Positions 27,226-36,235 of a stretch of DNA of 64,000 bases are shown in pieces. This DNA comes from Gordonia sp. PDNC005. Its GTDB lineage: Bacteria; Actinomycetota; Actinomycetes; Mycobacteriales; Mycobacteriaceae. Location of the stretch: positions 3,720,001-3,784,000 of the forward strand of contig NZ_CP070351.1 in assembly GCF_016919385.1 (NCBI RefSeq), read 5' to 3'. Under the pieces are notes generated by a model that saw only the letters and a list, made by a program, of their open reading frames with translations, made no database searches and had not been told where the DNA came from. The position numbers and the translations under genes were made by a program. Numbering within the stretch: the first letter of the stretch is position 1; the number at the start of each line of letters is the position of its first letter.

Positions 27226-28539
27226 ATGTCTTCACTCACCAAGGGCCAGAATGCGGCGCTCCCGACCGGGGACGTCGTCGTGTCCGTCGAAGTGGCTGCG
27301 GCCGCCGATCTGTCGGCTCTCCTTGTCACCGAGGCCGGCAAGGTCCGCAGCGACGCCGACTTCGTGTTCTTCAACCAGCCTGCAGGACCCGGCGTTCAGC
27401 TTCGTGACGGGCGCCTGCACATCTCGACGGCGGCCATCCCGTCGGACATCACCGCGATCCGCGCGGTCATCACGTTGGACGACACCACCCGCAGCTTCGG
27501 GCAGTTCGCACCGCCGGTCACCCGGGTGTTCGACGCCGCGGGGACCCCGCTGTTCGACTACGTCGTCGACGGTCTGACGGCCGAGTCGGTTGTCATCGCA
27601 GCCGAGGTGTACCAGCGCAACGGGCAGTGGAAGGTGCGCGCGGTCGGTCAGGGTTACGCGGGCGGTTTCGCCGACCTGGTCCGCGACCACGGCGTCGCGG
27701 TCGACGACGCCCCGGCTCAAGCCGCTCCCCCCGCGCCGCCCGTCGCGCAGGCACCGCCGGCCTACAGCCCGCCGCCCCAGCAGAGCTACACGCCGCCGCC
27801 CGCACCGCCGAGTTACGCGCCGCCCTCGCCGCAGCAGAACTACACACCTCCGGCCCCGGCGTACGGCGCGCCCGCCCAGCCTCAGTACGGCGCGCCCGCT
27901 CAGCCGCCTGCACCGCCGCAGGAGCAGGCGCCGATCAGCCTCTCGAAGGACCGGCCCGTCTCGCTGGTCAAGGGTCAGAAGGTGTCGCTGAAGAAGGACG
28001 GCGGAGTTCCGCTCACCCAAGTGTGGATGGGCCTCGGTTGGGATCCGGTGCAGACCGGGAAGCGCGGCTTCTTCGGTGGCGGCGGAGGCGGTGGCGACAT
28101 CGACCTCGACGCGTCGGTCCTGCTGTTCTCGCAGGGCAACTGCGTCGAAAGTGTGTACTTCGGCAACCTGCGGTCGAAGAACCAGTCGATCGTCCACTCC
28201 GGCGACAACCTGACTGGCGAGGGCGCGGGCGACGACGAGGTGATCTCCGTCGATCTGTCGGCGATCCCGCCGCACGTGGACCGTCTGGCCTTCATCGTCA
28301 CCTCCTACCGGGGGCAGACCTTCGCCGAGGTCCAGAACGCGTACTGCCGACTCATCGACCAGACGACCAACGCCGAGCTCGCGCGCTACACGCTTGCAGG
28401 CGGCATGCCGTTCACTGGCGTGTGCATGGCCGTCGTGTCGCGGATCAACGGCGAATGGCAGCTCCGCGCCGTCGGCGAGGGCTTCAACGCCAAGACCGCC
28501 AACAAGGCGATCCCCCACGTGATGCCCTACCTCGCCTGA
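27226..28539 (+). CDS. Two-domain TerD/TerA-like protein with proline-rich linker
   Basis: 437 residues. The N-terminal TerD-like domain (about 1-158) has lost most acidic calcium ligands. A Pro/Ala/Gln/Tyr-rich linker (about 161-235, repeated YTPP and YGAPAQP units) joins it to a C-terminal TerD domain (about 236-437), which keeps DIDLDAS, HSGDN and GDDEVISVDL. A glycine run near 286-292 sits just before the first acidic site. It probably acts as an adaptor linking membrane Ter complexes. Eleven bp after the HAD gene. Confidence 0.9.
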   Translation: MSSLTKGQNAALPTGDVVVSVEVAAAADLSALLVTEAGKVRSDADFVFFNQPAGPGVQLRDGRLHISTAAIPSDITAIRAVITLDDTTRSFGQFAPPVTRVFDAAGTPLFDYVVDGLTAESVVIAAEVYQRNGQWKVRAVGQGYAGGFADLVRDHGVAVDDAPAQAAPPAPPVAQAPPAYSPPPQQSYTPPPAPPSYAPPSPQQNYTPPAPAYGAPAQPQYGAPAQPPAPPQEQAPISLSKDRPVSLVKGQKVSLKKDGGVPLTQVWMGLGWDPVQTGKRGFFGGGGGGGDIDLDASVLLFSQGNCVESVYFGNLRSKNQSIVHSGDNLTGEGAGDDEVISVDLSAIPPHVDRLAFIVTSYRGQTFAEVQNAYCRLIDQTTNAELARYTLAGGMPFTGVCMAVVSRINGEWQLRAVGEGFNAKTANKAIPHVMPYLA

Positions 28540-28545
28540 GCTCCG

Positions 28546-28584
28546 TCCGCCAGTTGTGTCACGTATGTGGTCACAACTGGCGGA
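28546..28584 (+). terminator. Hairpin after the two-domain TerD gene
   Basis: Perfect 13-bp stem TCCGCCAGTTGTG with a 13-base loop, starting 7 bp after the stop codon. Likely a terminator or attenuator separating the enzyme genes from the membrane protein gene 39 bp further on. Confidence 0.65.
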
Positions 28585-28622
28585 GGGAAGCCGAACTCGC
28601 GCATTTGTGGAAGAGTTGTCGC

Positions 28623-29180
28623 ATGACCGACGAGCTTCCCGAAACCGCACCGCAGACCCCTCACTCACGCCTGGGCGGACTCACATCGAAGCTGCCCGAG
28701 ATCTCCGGACGCACCAAGGCGATCATCGGTGTGAGCATCGTCGTGCTGTTGGTCGTGGGGTACCTGATATTGCAGCGCTTCCTTCCTCAGTGGTGGGGTC
28801 GTGAGATCGCTGCCGACGTCGGCGGGAGCTTCACCCGCGGTTCGCTCTACGGTCTCGGATACGGGCTGCTCGGCTCCGCGGTGACACTGATCCTGCTGTA
28901 CTTCGCGTATGTGACGATCGGCCGCTACCGGAACATCGTGTCGTGGACGCTGTTGGTTCTCGCTCTGGCATCGACCGTCCCCAACCTGCTGACTCTCAGC
29001 GTCGTCATCGGCAACGGGAGCGGCGCGGAATCCGGACGTCTCGCCCTCGACTACGACGGTATGGGCTTCCGCGGCGCGACGCTTATCGGGCTGATCATCG
29101 GCATTGTCATCGGCCTCGCCGTCGACTTCTATCTGCTCGGGAAGCGGCGCGCGAAGGCCAAGGCGGAAGTCGCCGCCTGA
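28623..29180 (+). CDS. Small polytopic membrane protein of the Ter island
   Basis: 185 residues. A polar N-terminal tail (about 1-32) precedes four hydrophobic helices (about 34-52, 72-92, 100-120 and 145-168), and the C-terminus is lysine/arginine-rich (GKRRAKAKAEVAA), so both ends are probably cytosolic. It resembles unassigned permease-like proteins; I recognise no transporter motif. Between the two-domain TerD gene and the second terD, so it may anchor Ter proteins or move the product. Function unknown. Confidence 0.75.
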   Translation: MTDELPETAPQTPHSRLGGLTSKLPEISGRTKAIIGVSIVVLLVVGYLILQRFLPQWWGREIAADVGGSFTRGSLYGLGYGLLGSAVTLILLYFAYVTIGRYRNIVSWTLLVLALASTVPNLLTLSVVIGNGSGAESGRLALDYDGMGFRGATLIGLIIGIVIGLAVDFYLLGKRRAKAKAEVAA

Positions 29181-29295
29181 CGATGCGCAGGTCTGCGCTT
29201 CGCGCCGCACGAACTCTCAGATTTCCGTCAGCCCCGCATGGTGAAGTGGTGTCGGCTAAACACCTAATCGGTAGATCGAACGAAAGGAACATCTC

Positions 29296-29871
29296 ATGAG
29301 CGTGAGCCTCGCCAAGGGCGGAAACGTCTCCCTCGCCAAGGAGGCCCCGGGCCTCACCGCGGTGACGATCGGCCTCGGTTGGGACGTCCGGACCACCTCC
29401 GGTGTCGACTTCGACCTCGACGGCAGCGCATTGGCGCTCGGCGCCAACGGCAAGGTCCCGTCCGATCAGCATTTCGTCTTCTACAACAACCTCCGTTCGC
29501 CTGACGGTTCGATCGAGCACACCGGCGACAACTTGACCGGCGAGGGCGACGGCGACGACGAGTCGATCAACGTCGACCTCGCCGCTGTGCCGCCGGAGAT
29601 CGCCAGCATCGTCTTCCCGGTGTCGATCCACGACGCAACCGCTCGCGGGCAGTCGTTCGGCCAGGTCCGCAACGCGTTCATCCGCGTCGTGAACCGCGCA
29701 AACGGCGCCGAGATCGCCCGCTACGACCTCACCGAGGACGCGTCGTCGGAGACGGCGATGAGCTTCGGCGAACTGTACCGCTACAACGGCGAGTGGAAGT
29801 TCCGCGCGATCGGTCAGGGTTACGCAAGCGGACTCGCGGGAATCGCCCGCGACTTCGGCGTCAACATCTGA
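29296..29871 (+). CDS. terD: TerD-family stress protein, second copy
   Basis: 191 residues, the same length as the copy at 19617 and very similar throughout. It keeps [17 protein letters not shown] and the acidic [12 protein letters not shown] calcium sites. Differences cluster around residues 45-62 and 110-117. GAAAGGA ribosome site before the ATG. It closes the Ter island; the copies at both ends are in direct orientation, about 9.7 kb apart. Probably a calcium-binding partner of the DUF475/TerC-like protein. Confidence 0.95.
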   Translation: MSVSLAKGGNVSLAKEAPGLTAVTIGLGWDVRTTSGVDFDLDGSALALGANGKVPSDQHFVFYNNLRSPDGSIEHTGDNLTGEGDGDDESINVDLAAVPPEIASIVFPVSIHDATARGQSFGQVRNAFIRVVNRANGAEIARYDLTEDASSETAMSFGELYRYNGEWKFRAIGQGYASGLAGIARDFGVNI

Positions 29872-29883
29872 GGTACACCTCCG

Positions 29884-30453
29884 ATGCCGATCATCGTCCG
29901 CGCTGCCCATTCGTTTGAGGACGTGCGGACGATGGTCGGCCCCAAGAGACCCGACGCGAGTGTCTGCTTCTGCCTGAGTCACCGACTCCCCGCGAAACAG
30001 AACCGCGCCCTCGTCGGGCCGGCGCGCGGCGAGTACGTCCGTTCGCTGTGCGAGTCGACCATCGCGCCGGGTGTCCTCGCCTACGACGGCGACGACGTCG
30101 TCGGCTGGGCGGGAGTCGCTCCGCGCTCCGAGACGTCGTTCGCACGATCCACCAAGATCCCTCACCTCGACGACCTGCCGGTCTGGTCGGTCTGGTGCCT
30201 GCGTGTGCGCCCCGGCCATCGAGGCAAGGGCATCACTGCGTCCCTGCTCGACGGCGCGATCGACTTCGCCCGCACCAACGGCGCCCCCGTCCTCGAGGGT
30301 TACCCGTCCGACAACGGTGCCGACCGCATCGACCTGACCATGGCGTTCGTCGGATCGCGGGCCATGTTCGAGCGCGCCGGTTTCGCCTACGCCGGACCGA
30401 CGTCGTCGTTGTCCGGAGGATTCCCCCGCGTGATCATGCGCCGTACCCTGTGA
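29884..30453 (+). CDS. GNAT-family N-acetyltransferase
   Basis: 189 residues. The acetyl-CoA loop is in LRVRPGHRGKGITASLLDGAIDFAR (about 104-128, R-x-x-G-x-G/A type), with the C-terminal helix AMFERAGFAYAG. A cysteine-containing segment CFCLSHR lies near residue 30. It starts 12 bp after the second terD and may be read with it, but GNAT genes occur in many contexts, so a Ter role is uncertain. Substrate unknown. Confidence 0.83.
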   Translation: MPIIVRAAHSFEDVRTMVGPKRPDASVCFCLSHRLPAKQNRALVGPARGEYVRSLCESTIAPGVLAYDGDDVVGWAGVAPRSETSFARSTKIPHLDDLPVWSVWCLRVRPGHRGKGITASLLDGAIDFARTNGAPVLEGYPSDNGADRIDLTMAFVGSRAMFERAGFAYAGPTSSLSGGFPRVIMRRTL

Positions 30454-30480
30454 CCTGCGGAGCAACACCGCGCACACATC

Positions 30481-30520
30481 AAAAAGCCCGGGCGATCCGC
30501 GTGGATCGCCCGGGCTTTTC
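30481..30520. terminator. Bidirectional terminator between GNAT gene and argG
   Basis: Seventeen-base stem AAAAGCCCGGGCGATCC, GCGT loop, perfect complement ending in TTTT. A-run on one side and T-run on the other serve both converging genes. Confidence 0.92.
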
Positions 30521-30532
30521 GAGTGCTGGTGT

Positions 30533-31957
<1,425 letters not shown>

Positions 31958-32054
31958 TTAAACAGTGGTTCCGCGTCCTACCGAATCCGGTCGGATTGCG
32001 GCCCGCGCCCGCGCGTCGCGGAACTGCTCCGTGCGTCTGTGCGTCTGACCTTGT

Positions 32055-32942
32055 ATGAGAGATGCTGGGATACGAACTCGCGCGCAACTGCATGCCGAGG
32101 GGCTGGCGGACACCGACATCCGCAGGATGGTCGAGACCGGCACACTCACCCGACTGCGGCCCGGATGGTTCGCCCTCGGCGCCCATGATCTCCGTGCGGC
32201 GACCGCAGTGCAAGACGGCGGCGTCCTCGGCTGCGTGTCGGCGCTGCAGTTCCACGGACTGTGGGTGCCGCCCGGACACACCGCACTGCACCTGCGACGC
32301 AGTCCCAAGATGACCGGCAAGAACGCCGCATGCCGACCCTTCCAGGGGCCGCTCCGCTCAACCGTCGACGCGGTCGACTCCATCCCCATCGCTCTCAAGT
32401 ACGCAGCCCACTGCCTCGAGGTCGACGAATGGGTTGCCGTGTGCGACTCGCATCTGAACTCGACCGGTGAAACGGTCGGGGATCTACTCGCTCAGATGGG
32501 AGCAGTCGGGCCGACAGTTCGCGATCTCGCCTACCGCACCGATCCGCGCGCACAATCCGGGACGGAGAGCATCACGCGGGTTCGGCTCCGCGCCGCACAC
32601 TTCTCAGTTGTCGTCCAACCGCGGATAGCGGGCATCGACTGGTCCGACCTTCGGATCGGGAAGCTGATTCTTGAATGCGACTCAGTGCTTCACCACTCGA
32701 GTCGCGAGGACTACGAGCGCGATCATCATCGCGACCGCCGCGCCCTGCTCGATGGATGGCTGACGATGCGGCTCACGTACGACGACATCCTGTACGACTG
32801 GCCCGGCACCCTTGCCGACATCCGCGCAATCACTCGGGCCGACCGTCACCGCGCCAGGAGCGCCCGCGACCAGGCGATGGTGCTGAGATCGCTTCGCTCA
32901 TCGGGCCACGAGGGCAATATGCCCCCGTGGCCCGATTTCTGA
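32055..32942 (+). CDS. AbiEi-like / DUF559-domain protein
   Basis: 295 residues. The N-terminal winged-helix region (about 1-90: DIRRMVETGTLTRLRPGWFAL, then CVSALQFHGLW) resembles AbiEi-type antitoxin domains. The C-terminal part (about 175-260) resembles DUF559/Vsr-like nucleases, with an acidic core in LILECDS and a following RDRRALLDGWLTMRLTYDDI segment. No AbiEii-type toxin gene is adjacent. Such stand-alone proteins are abundant in mycolata; their function is unknown. Divergent from argG. Confidence 0.72.
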   Translation: MRDAGIRTRAQLHAEGLADTDIRRMVETGTLTRLRPGWFALGAHDLRAATAVQDGGVLGCVSALQFHGLWVPPGHTALHLRRSPKMTGKNAACRPFQGPLRSTVDAVDSIPIALKYAAHCLEVDEWVAVCDSHLNSTGETVGDLLAQMGAVGPTVRDLAYRTDPRAQSGTESITRVRLRAAHFSVVVQPRIAGIDWSDLRIGKLILECDSVLHHSSREDYERDHHRDRRALLDGWLTMRLTYDDILYDWPGTLADIRAITRADRHRARSARDQAMVLRSLRSSGHEGNMPPWPDF

Positions 32943-32963
32943 TGCGATCTCAGCGGTAGTTGG

Positions 32964-34265
32964 TCAGAAACCGCCGTTGATGAAGTCCGCGTAGGCGGGG
33001 AGGTCGAGCTGGCCGTGGCCGGAGAGGCCGATCACGACGACTTCCTCCTTGTCGCTGTTGGCGACGTGGGCCGCGCAGGCGGCGATCGCGTGCGTCGACT
33101 CCGGCGCTGGGACGATGCCCTGGGCCCGTGCGAACTGCACACCGGCGCTGAATGCATCGTGCTGATCGATCGCGGTGCCCTCGACCAGACCGAGCTCCAC
33201 CGTGTGACTCAGAGCGGGCGCCATGCCGTGGTAGCGGAGTCCACCTGCGTGGATTGGGTCCGGAACGAAGTCCATGCCGAGGGTGTGCATCTTCAACAGC
33301 GGGGTGAGGCCTGCGACGTCGCCGTGGTCGTAGCGGTACTCACCCTGCGTGATCGACGGGCACGCCGACGGTTCGGCGGCGACGATGCGCGGGTTCGAAC
33401 GGCCATGGATCTTCTCCCGCAGGAACGGGAACGACAGTCCGGCGAGGTTCGAACCGCCACCGGCACAACCGAACACGACATCCGCGCCACCGGGCTCCAC
33501 GGCGTACAGCTGGTCGACGGCCTCTTGACCGATCACGCTCTGATGCAGGACGACGTGGTTCAGCACGCTGCCGAGGGCGTACCGGGTGTCGTCGTTCTTG
33601 GCGGCGACCTCGACGGCCTCCGACACCGCCATGCCGAGGCTGCCGGTGGTGTTCGGGTCCTTCTCGAGCATCGCGCGGCCTGCTTCGGTGAGGTCGGACG
33701 GGCTCGGGTGCAGCGTTCCTCCGTAGGTGCGGATGAGGTGTCCGCGGTACGGCTTGGAGTCGTACGACGCCCGGACCTGCCACACCTCGACGTCGATGCC
33801 GAACTGCGCGCCGGCGAACGAGAGCGCACTGCCCCACTGGCCCGCACCGGTCTCGGTCGTCAGCTTCTTCACACCGTCGACGCTGTTGTAGTACGCCTGC
33901 GCGACAGCGGAGTTCGTCTTGTGGCTGCCGACGGGGCTGACGCCCTCGTACTTCACGTAGATGCGCGCCTTGGTGTTCAGCGCCTCTTCGAACTTGCGTG
34001 CGCGGAACAGCGGCGAGGGACGCCACATCTTGTAGATCTCTCGGACCGGTTCGGGGATCTCGATGTACGCCTCGGTCGAGACCTCCTGTGCGATGAGACC
34101 TGCCGGGAACAGCGCGGCGAGGTCCTCGGGGCCCACCGGTTCCTTGGTTCCGGGATGCAGATGCGGCGGGATCGGCTCGTCGAGCTCGGCAGCCAGGTTG
34201 TACCAGTGAGTGGGGACGTCCACGGTCACGAGATCGGGGTTCGTGGCGTCAACATTGCTTGTCAT
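32964..34265 (-). CDS. TrpB-like pyridoxal-phosphate-dependent enzyme (TrpB2)
   Basis: 433 residues from the ATG at 34265, where the family-typical N-terminus begins. The PLP lysine is in VGSHKTNSA (about K116). The phosphate loop is FGCAGGGSNLAG, and ETGAGQWGSALSFA supplies the glutamate region. The length and extended N-terminus identify the TrpB2 class, which synthesises tryptophan from serine and indole without a tight TrpA complex. No trpA is nearby, so an indole-salvage role is inference. Convergent with the DUF559 gene, divergent from the quinone reductase. Confidence 0.92.
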   Translation of the reverse strand: MTSNVDATNPDLVTVDVPTHWYNLAAELDEPIPPHLHPGTKEPVGPEDLAALFPAGLIAQEVSTEAYIEIPEPVREIYKMWRPSPLFRARKFEEALNTKARIYVKYEGVSPVGSHKTNSAVAQAYYNSVDGVKKLTTETGAGQWGSALSFAGAQFGIDVEVWQVRASYDSKPYRGHLIRTYGGTLHPSPSDLTEAGRAMLEKDPNTTGSLGMAVSEAVEVAAKNDDTRYALGSVLNHVVLHQSVIGQEAVDQLYAVEPGGADVVFGCAGGGSNLAGLSFPFLREKIHGRSNPRIVAAEPSACPSITQGEYRYDHGDVAGLTPLLKMHTLGMDFVPDPIHAGGLRYHGMAPALSHTVELGLVEGTAIDQHDAFSAGVQFARAQGIVPAPESTHAIAACAAHVANSDKEEVVVIGLSGHGQLDLPAYADFINGGF

Positions 34266-34302
34266 GCACGTCACAATAACGGGCGGTCTACCCTCGGAGC
34301 AC

Positions 34303-35214
34303 ATGACGGGTCGACGATGGCAGTGCAGCGGTCCCGATGGGCTCGCCGATTTCGAGTTCGTGCAGGTCGAGGCCGCGATGCCGGGCCCGGACGAGGTGCG
34401 AGTCGAGGTCAGGGCGGCGGGGGTCAACCCGGCCGATCTCAAGCACACCCGACGCGCGACGGCGTACCCGGTGCCGGTCGGCTACGAGATCGCGGGAGTG
34501 GTCACCGATGTCGGATCCGCTGCCGCCGACCGCTTCGCGCCTGGTGACCGGGTGGTCGCCTTCCGCGTGCGCGGCGGCTATGCGACGGAGCTGACGTTTC
34601 CAGCCGAGAAGGCCTTCGCCCTGCCCGACTCTGCGGACGATGTCAGCGCGGCCGGACTGCTCCTCGCCGGAACAACGGCCGCCGACATGCTGCACCGCAG
34701 CGGAGCGTCGGACGGTGACACGATTCTCGTGCACGGAGCGTCGGGCGCAGTCGGCGCGACTCTTCTGCAACTCGCCGCGCGTCGTGGCATCCGCGTGATC
34801 GGGACGGCGAGCCCCTCGAGACTCGACACGGTGCGCAGGTTCGGCGGGATGCCCGTCGCCTATGGTCCGGGGCTCGTTGACCGGCTCCGCGGATGGACCT
34901 TCGACGCGGCCCTCGACCTCGCGGGCACCGACGAGGCGACCACTGCGTCGTTGACCCTTGTATCCGACAGGTCGCGCACCATCACCGCCGCGAACAAGTC
35001 GGCAGCCGAGCAGTACGGCTTCGTCGCCGTGGCTGGCATGGACCCGGAGAGCACGGCGTTCCGCGACGCCGTGCGCCCGGAGCTCATCACCATGCTCGCG
35101 GCAGGCGAACTGGAAGTGCCTGTTGCGCAGACCTTCCCGCTCACCCGGGCGCTCGAGGCCCTGGAGCTCGTCGCGTCCGGGGCCGCAGGCGGCAAGGTCG
35201 TCCTCACCATCTGA
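34303..35214 (+). CDS. Zinc-independent NADPH:quinone reductase-like MDR enzyme
   Basis: 303 residues. GroES-like N-terminal domain (DEVRVEVRAAGVNPADLKHTRR; VGYEIAGVVTDVGS) and Rossmann domain with HGASGAVGATLLQLAARRG (about 145-163). No catalytic zinc cysteines, so it belongs with the quinone oxidoreductase branch. It ends GGKVVLTI, the canonical family terminus. The start at 34303 avoids overlap with the divergent trpB2. Electron acceptor unknown. Confidence 0.88.
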   Translation: MTGRRWQCSGPDGLADFEFVQVEAAMPGPDEVRVEVRAAGVNPADLKHTRRATAYPVPVGYEIAGVVTDVGSAAADRFAPGDRVVAFRVRGGYATELTFPAEKAFALPDSADDVSAAGLLLAGTTAADMLHRSGASDGDTILVHGASGAVGATLLQLAARRGIRVIGTASPSRLDTVRRFGGMPVAYGPGLVDRLRGWTFDAALDLAGTDEATTASLTLVSDRSRTITAANKSAAEQYGFVAVAGMDPESTAFRDAVRPELITMLAAGELEVPVAQTFPLTRALEALELVASGAAGGKVVLTI

Positions 35215-35225
35215 TCGACGCCGCC

Positions 35226-35333
35226 GACTTTCCGTCACCCGTTTCCATCACAACGACGGCATTCCGTCACTTTCGACGTCAAGCGGTGATGCTTCGTCCA
35301 ACCGGCGACGGAAACGGGTGACGAAATGCCGAC
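35226..35333. repeat. Intergenic inverted repeat with internal degenerate copy
   Basis: Between convergent genes. A perfect 14-bp inverted pair CGTCACCCGTTTCC (35233-35246) / GGAAACGGGTGACG (35310-35323) extends imperfectly to about 24 bp at each end. A third, degenerate copy (GGCATTCCGTCACTTTCG) sits in between. It could be a terminator, a REP-like unit or a remnant of a small mobile repeat. Confidence 0.6.
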
Positions 35334-36235
35334 TACACCAGGATCGGCAGTGCTCCGGGGCGGATGGTGACGGTCACCGGGAACGCGCTGAGCAGGTCGC
35401 CGTCAGCATGGACGGGCAGTTGCCGATCGGCGTCGAGCGTGATCGTGGTTCCGGACAGGAACTCGATCTCCTCGCGTCCCACGTGCGCCCCCGTCTTCGC
35501 CTGCTTCATCAGGCTCGCGAGGCGATACTTCGAGTGATCACCACGGATCAGCATCACCTGGATCTCACCGCTGTCGACCGACGCCGTGGGAACCATGCGG
35601 AGGCCATGGCCGTAGTCGCCCGAATTCGCCACCACCACGATGTGCGCGGACGACTCATGACGGACTCCGTCGACGGTGAGCGACACCCGGAAGGGCTTCC
35701 AGCGCAATGCGGTCAGGACCGGCGCGACCCGATACGACACCCGGCCCATCCAACGGAGCCGGTTGATCAATTCGGTCGCCACCGAGTCGAGGCCGACATA
35801 CACGTTGCCGACCGCCACTGCGGTGCTTCCATCGGGTCGCTCCACGTCGAACACGTCCATCCGCCGCACCCGTCCGCCCGCCAGTACAGCGGCGATGGCG
35901 GTGGGCTCCAGCGACAGTCCGAGGTGGCGGACGAGATCGTTGCCGCGCCCGGCGGCGGCGACGCCCATCCGCGCGCCGTCAACGGCCAGCACGCCTTCTG
36001 CGACGTCGCGGACGTGTCCGTCTCCGCCGACGGCAACCGTCAGCGCACCACTGCGCGCCGCCTCGGTCGCCACACGGGTCGCGTGCTCAGAGGATTCCGA
36101 CTCGATGACCTCGACGTCGGAGACGCCGAGCCGATCCAGTTCTGCGGCGACGGCCGGCCACTGTTGTTTGGCCGCCCCACCTCCGGAGATCGGGTTCACC
36201 ACCGCGACGATACGCGGCGCGTCAGCGCTGGTCAC
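35333..36235 (-). CDS. Diacylglycerol kinase-family lipid kinase (Rv2252-type)
   Basis: 300 residues. Catalytic domain with the nucleotide-binding NPISGGG (14-20), VGGDGHVRDVAEG (about 69-81) and AAGRGNDLVRHLGL (about 94-107). The usual GGDGT reads GGDGH here and the GTGND-like motif reads GRGND. It phosphorylates diacylglycerol or a related lipid, feeding phospholipid and PIM synthesis. The GTG start overlaps the FAD-oxidase stop by 4 bp. Matches the conserved order Rv2249c-Rv2252. Confidence 0.88.
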   Translation of the reverse strand: MTSADAPRIVAVVNPISGGGAAKQQWPAVAAELDRLGVSDVEVIESESSEHATRVATEAARSGALTVAVGGDGHVRDVAEGVLAVDGARMGVAAAGRGNDLVRHLGLSLEPTAIAAVLAGGRVRRMDVFDVERPDGSTAVAVGNVYVGLDSVATELINRLRWMGRVSYRVAPVLTALRWKPFRVSLTVDGVRHESSAHIVVVANSGDYGHGLRMVPTASVDSGEIQVMLIRGDHSKYRLASLMKQAKTGAHVGREEIEFLSGTTITLDADRQLPVHADGDLLSAFPVTVTIRPGALPILV

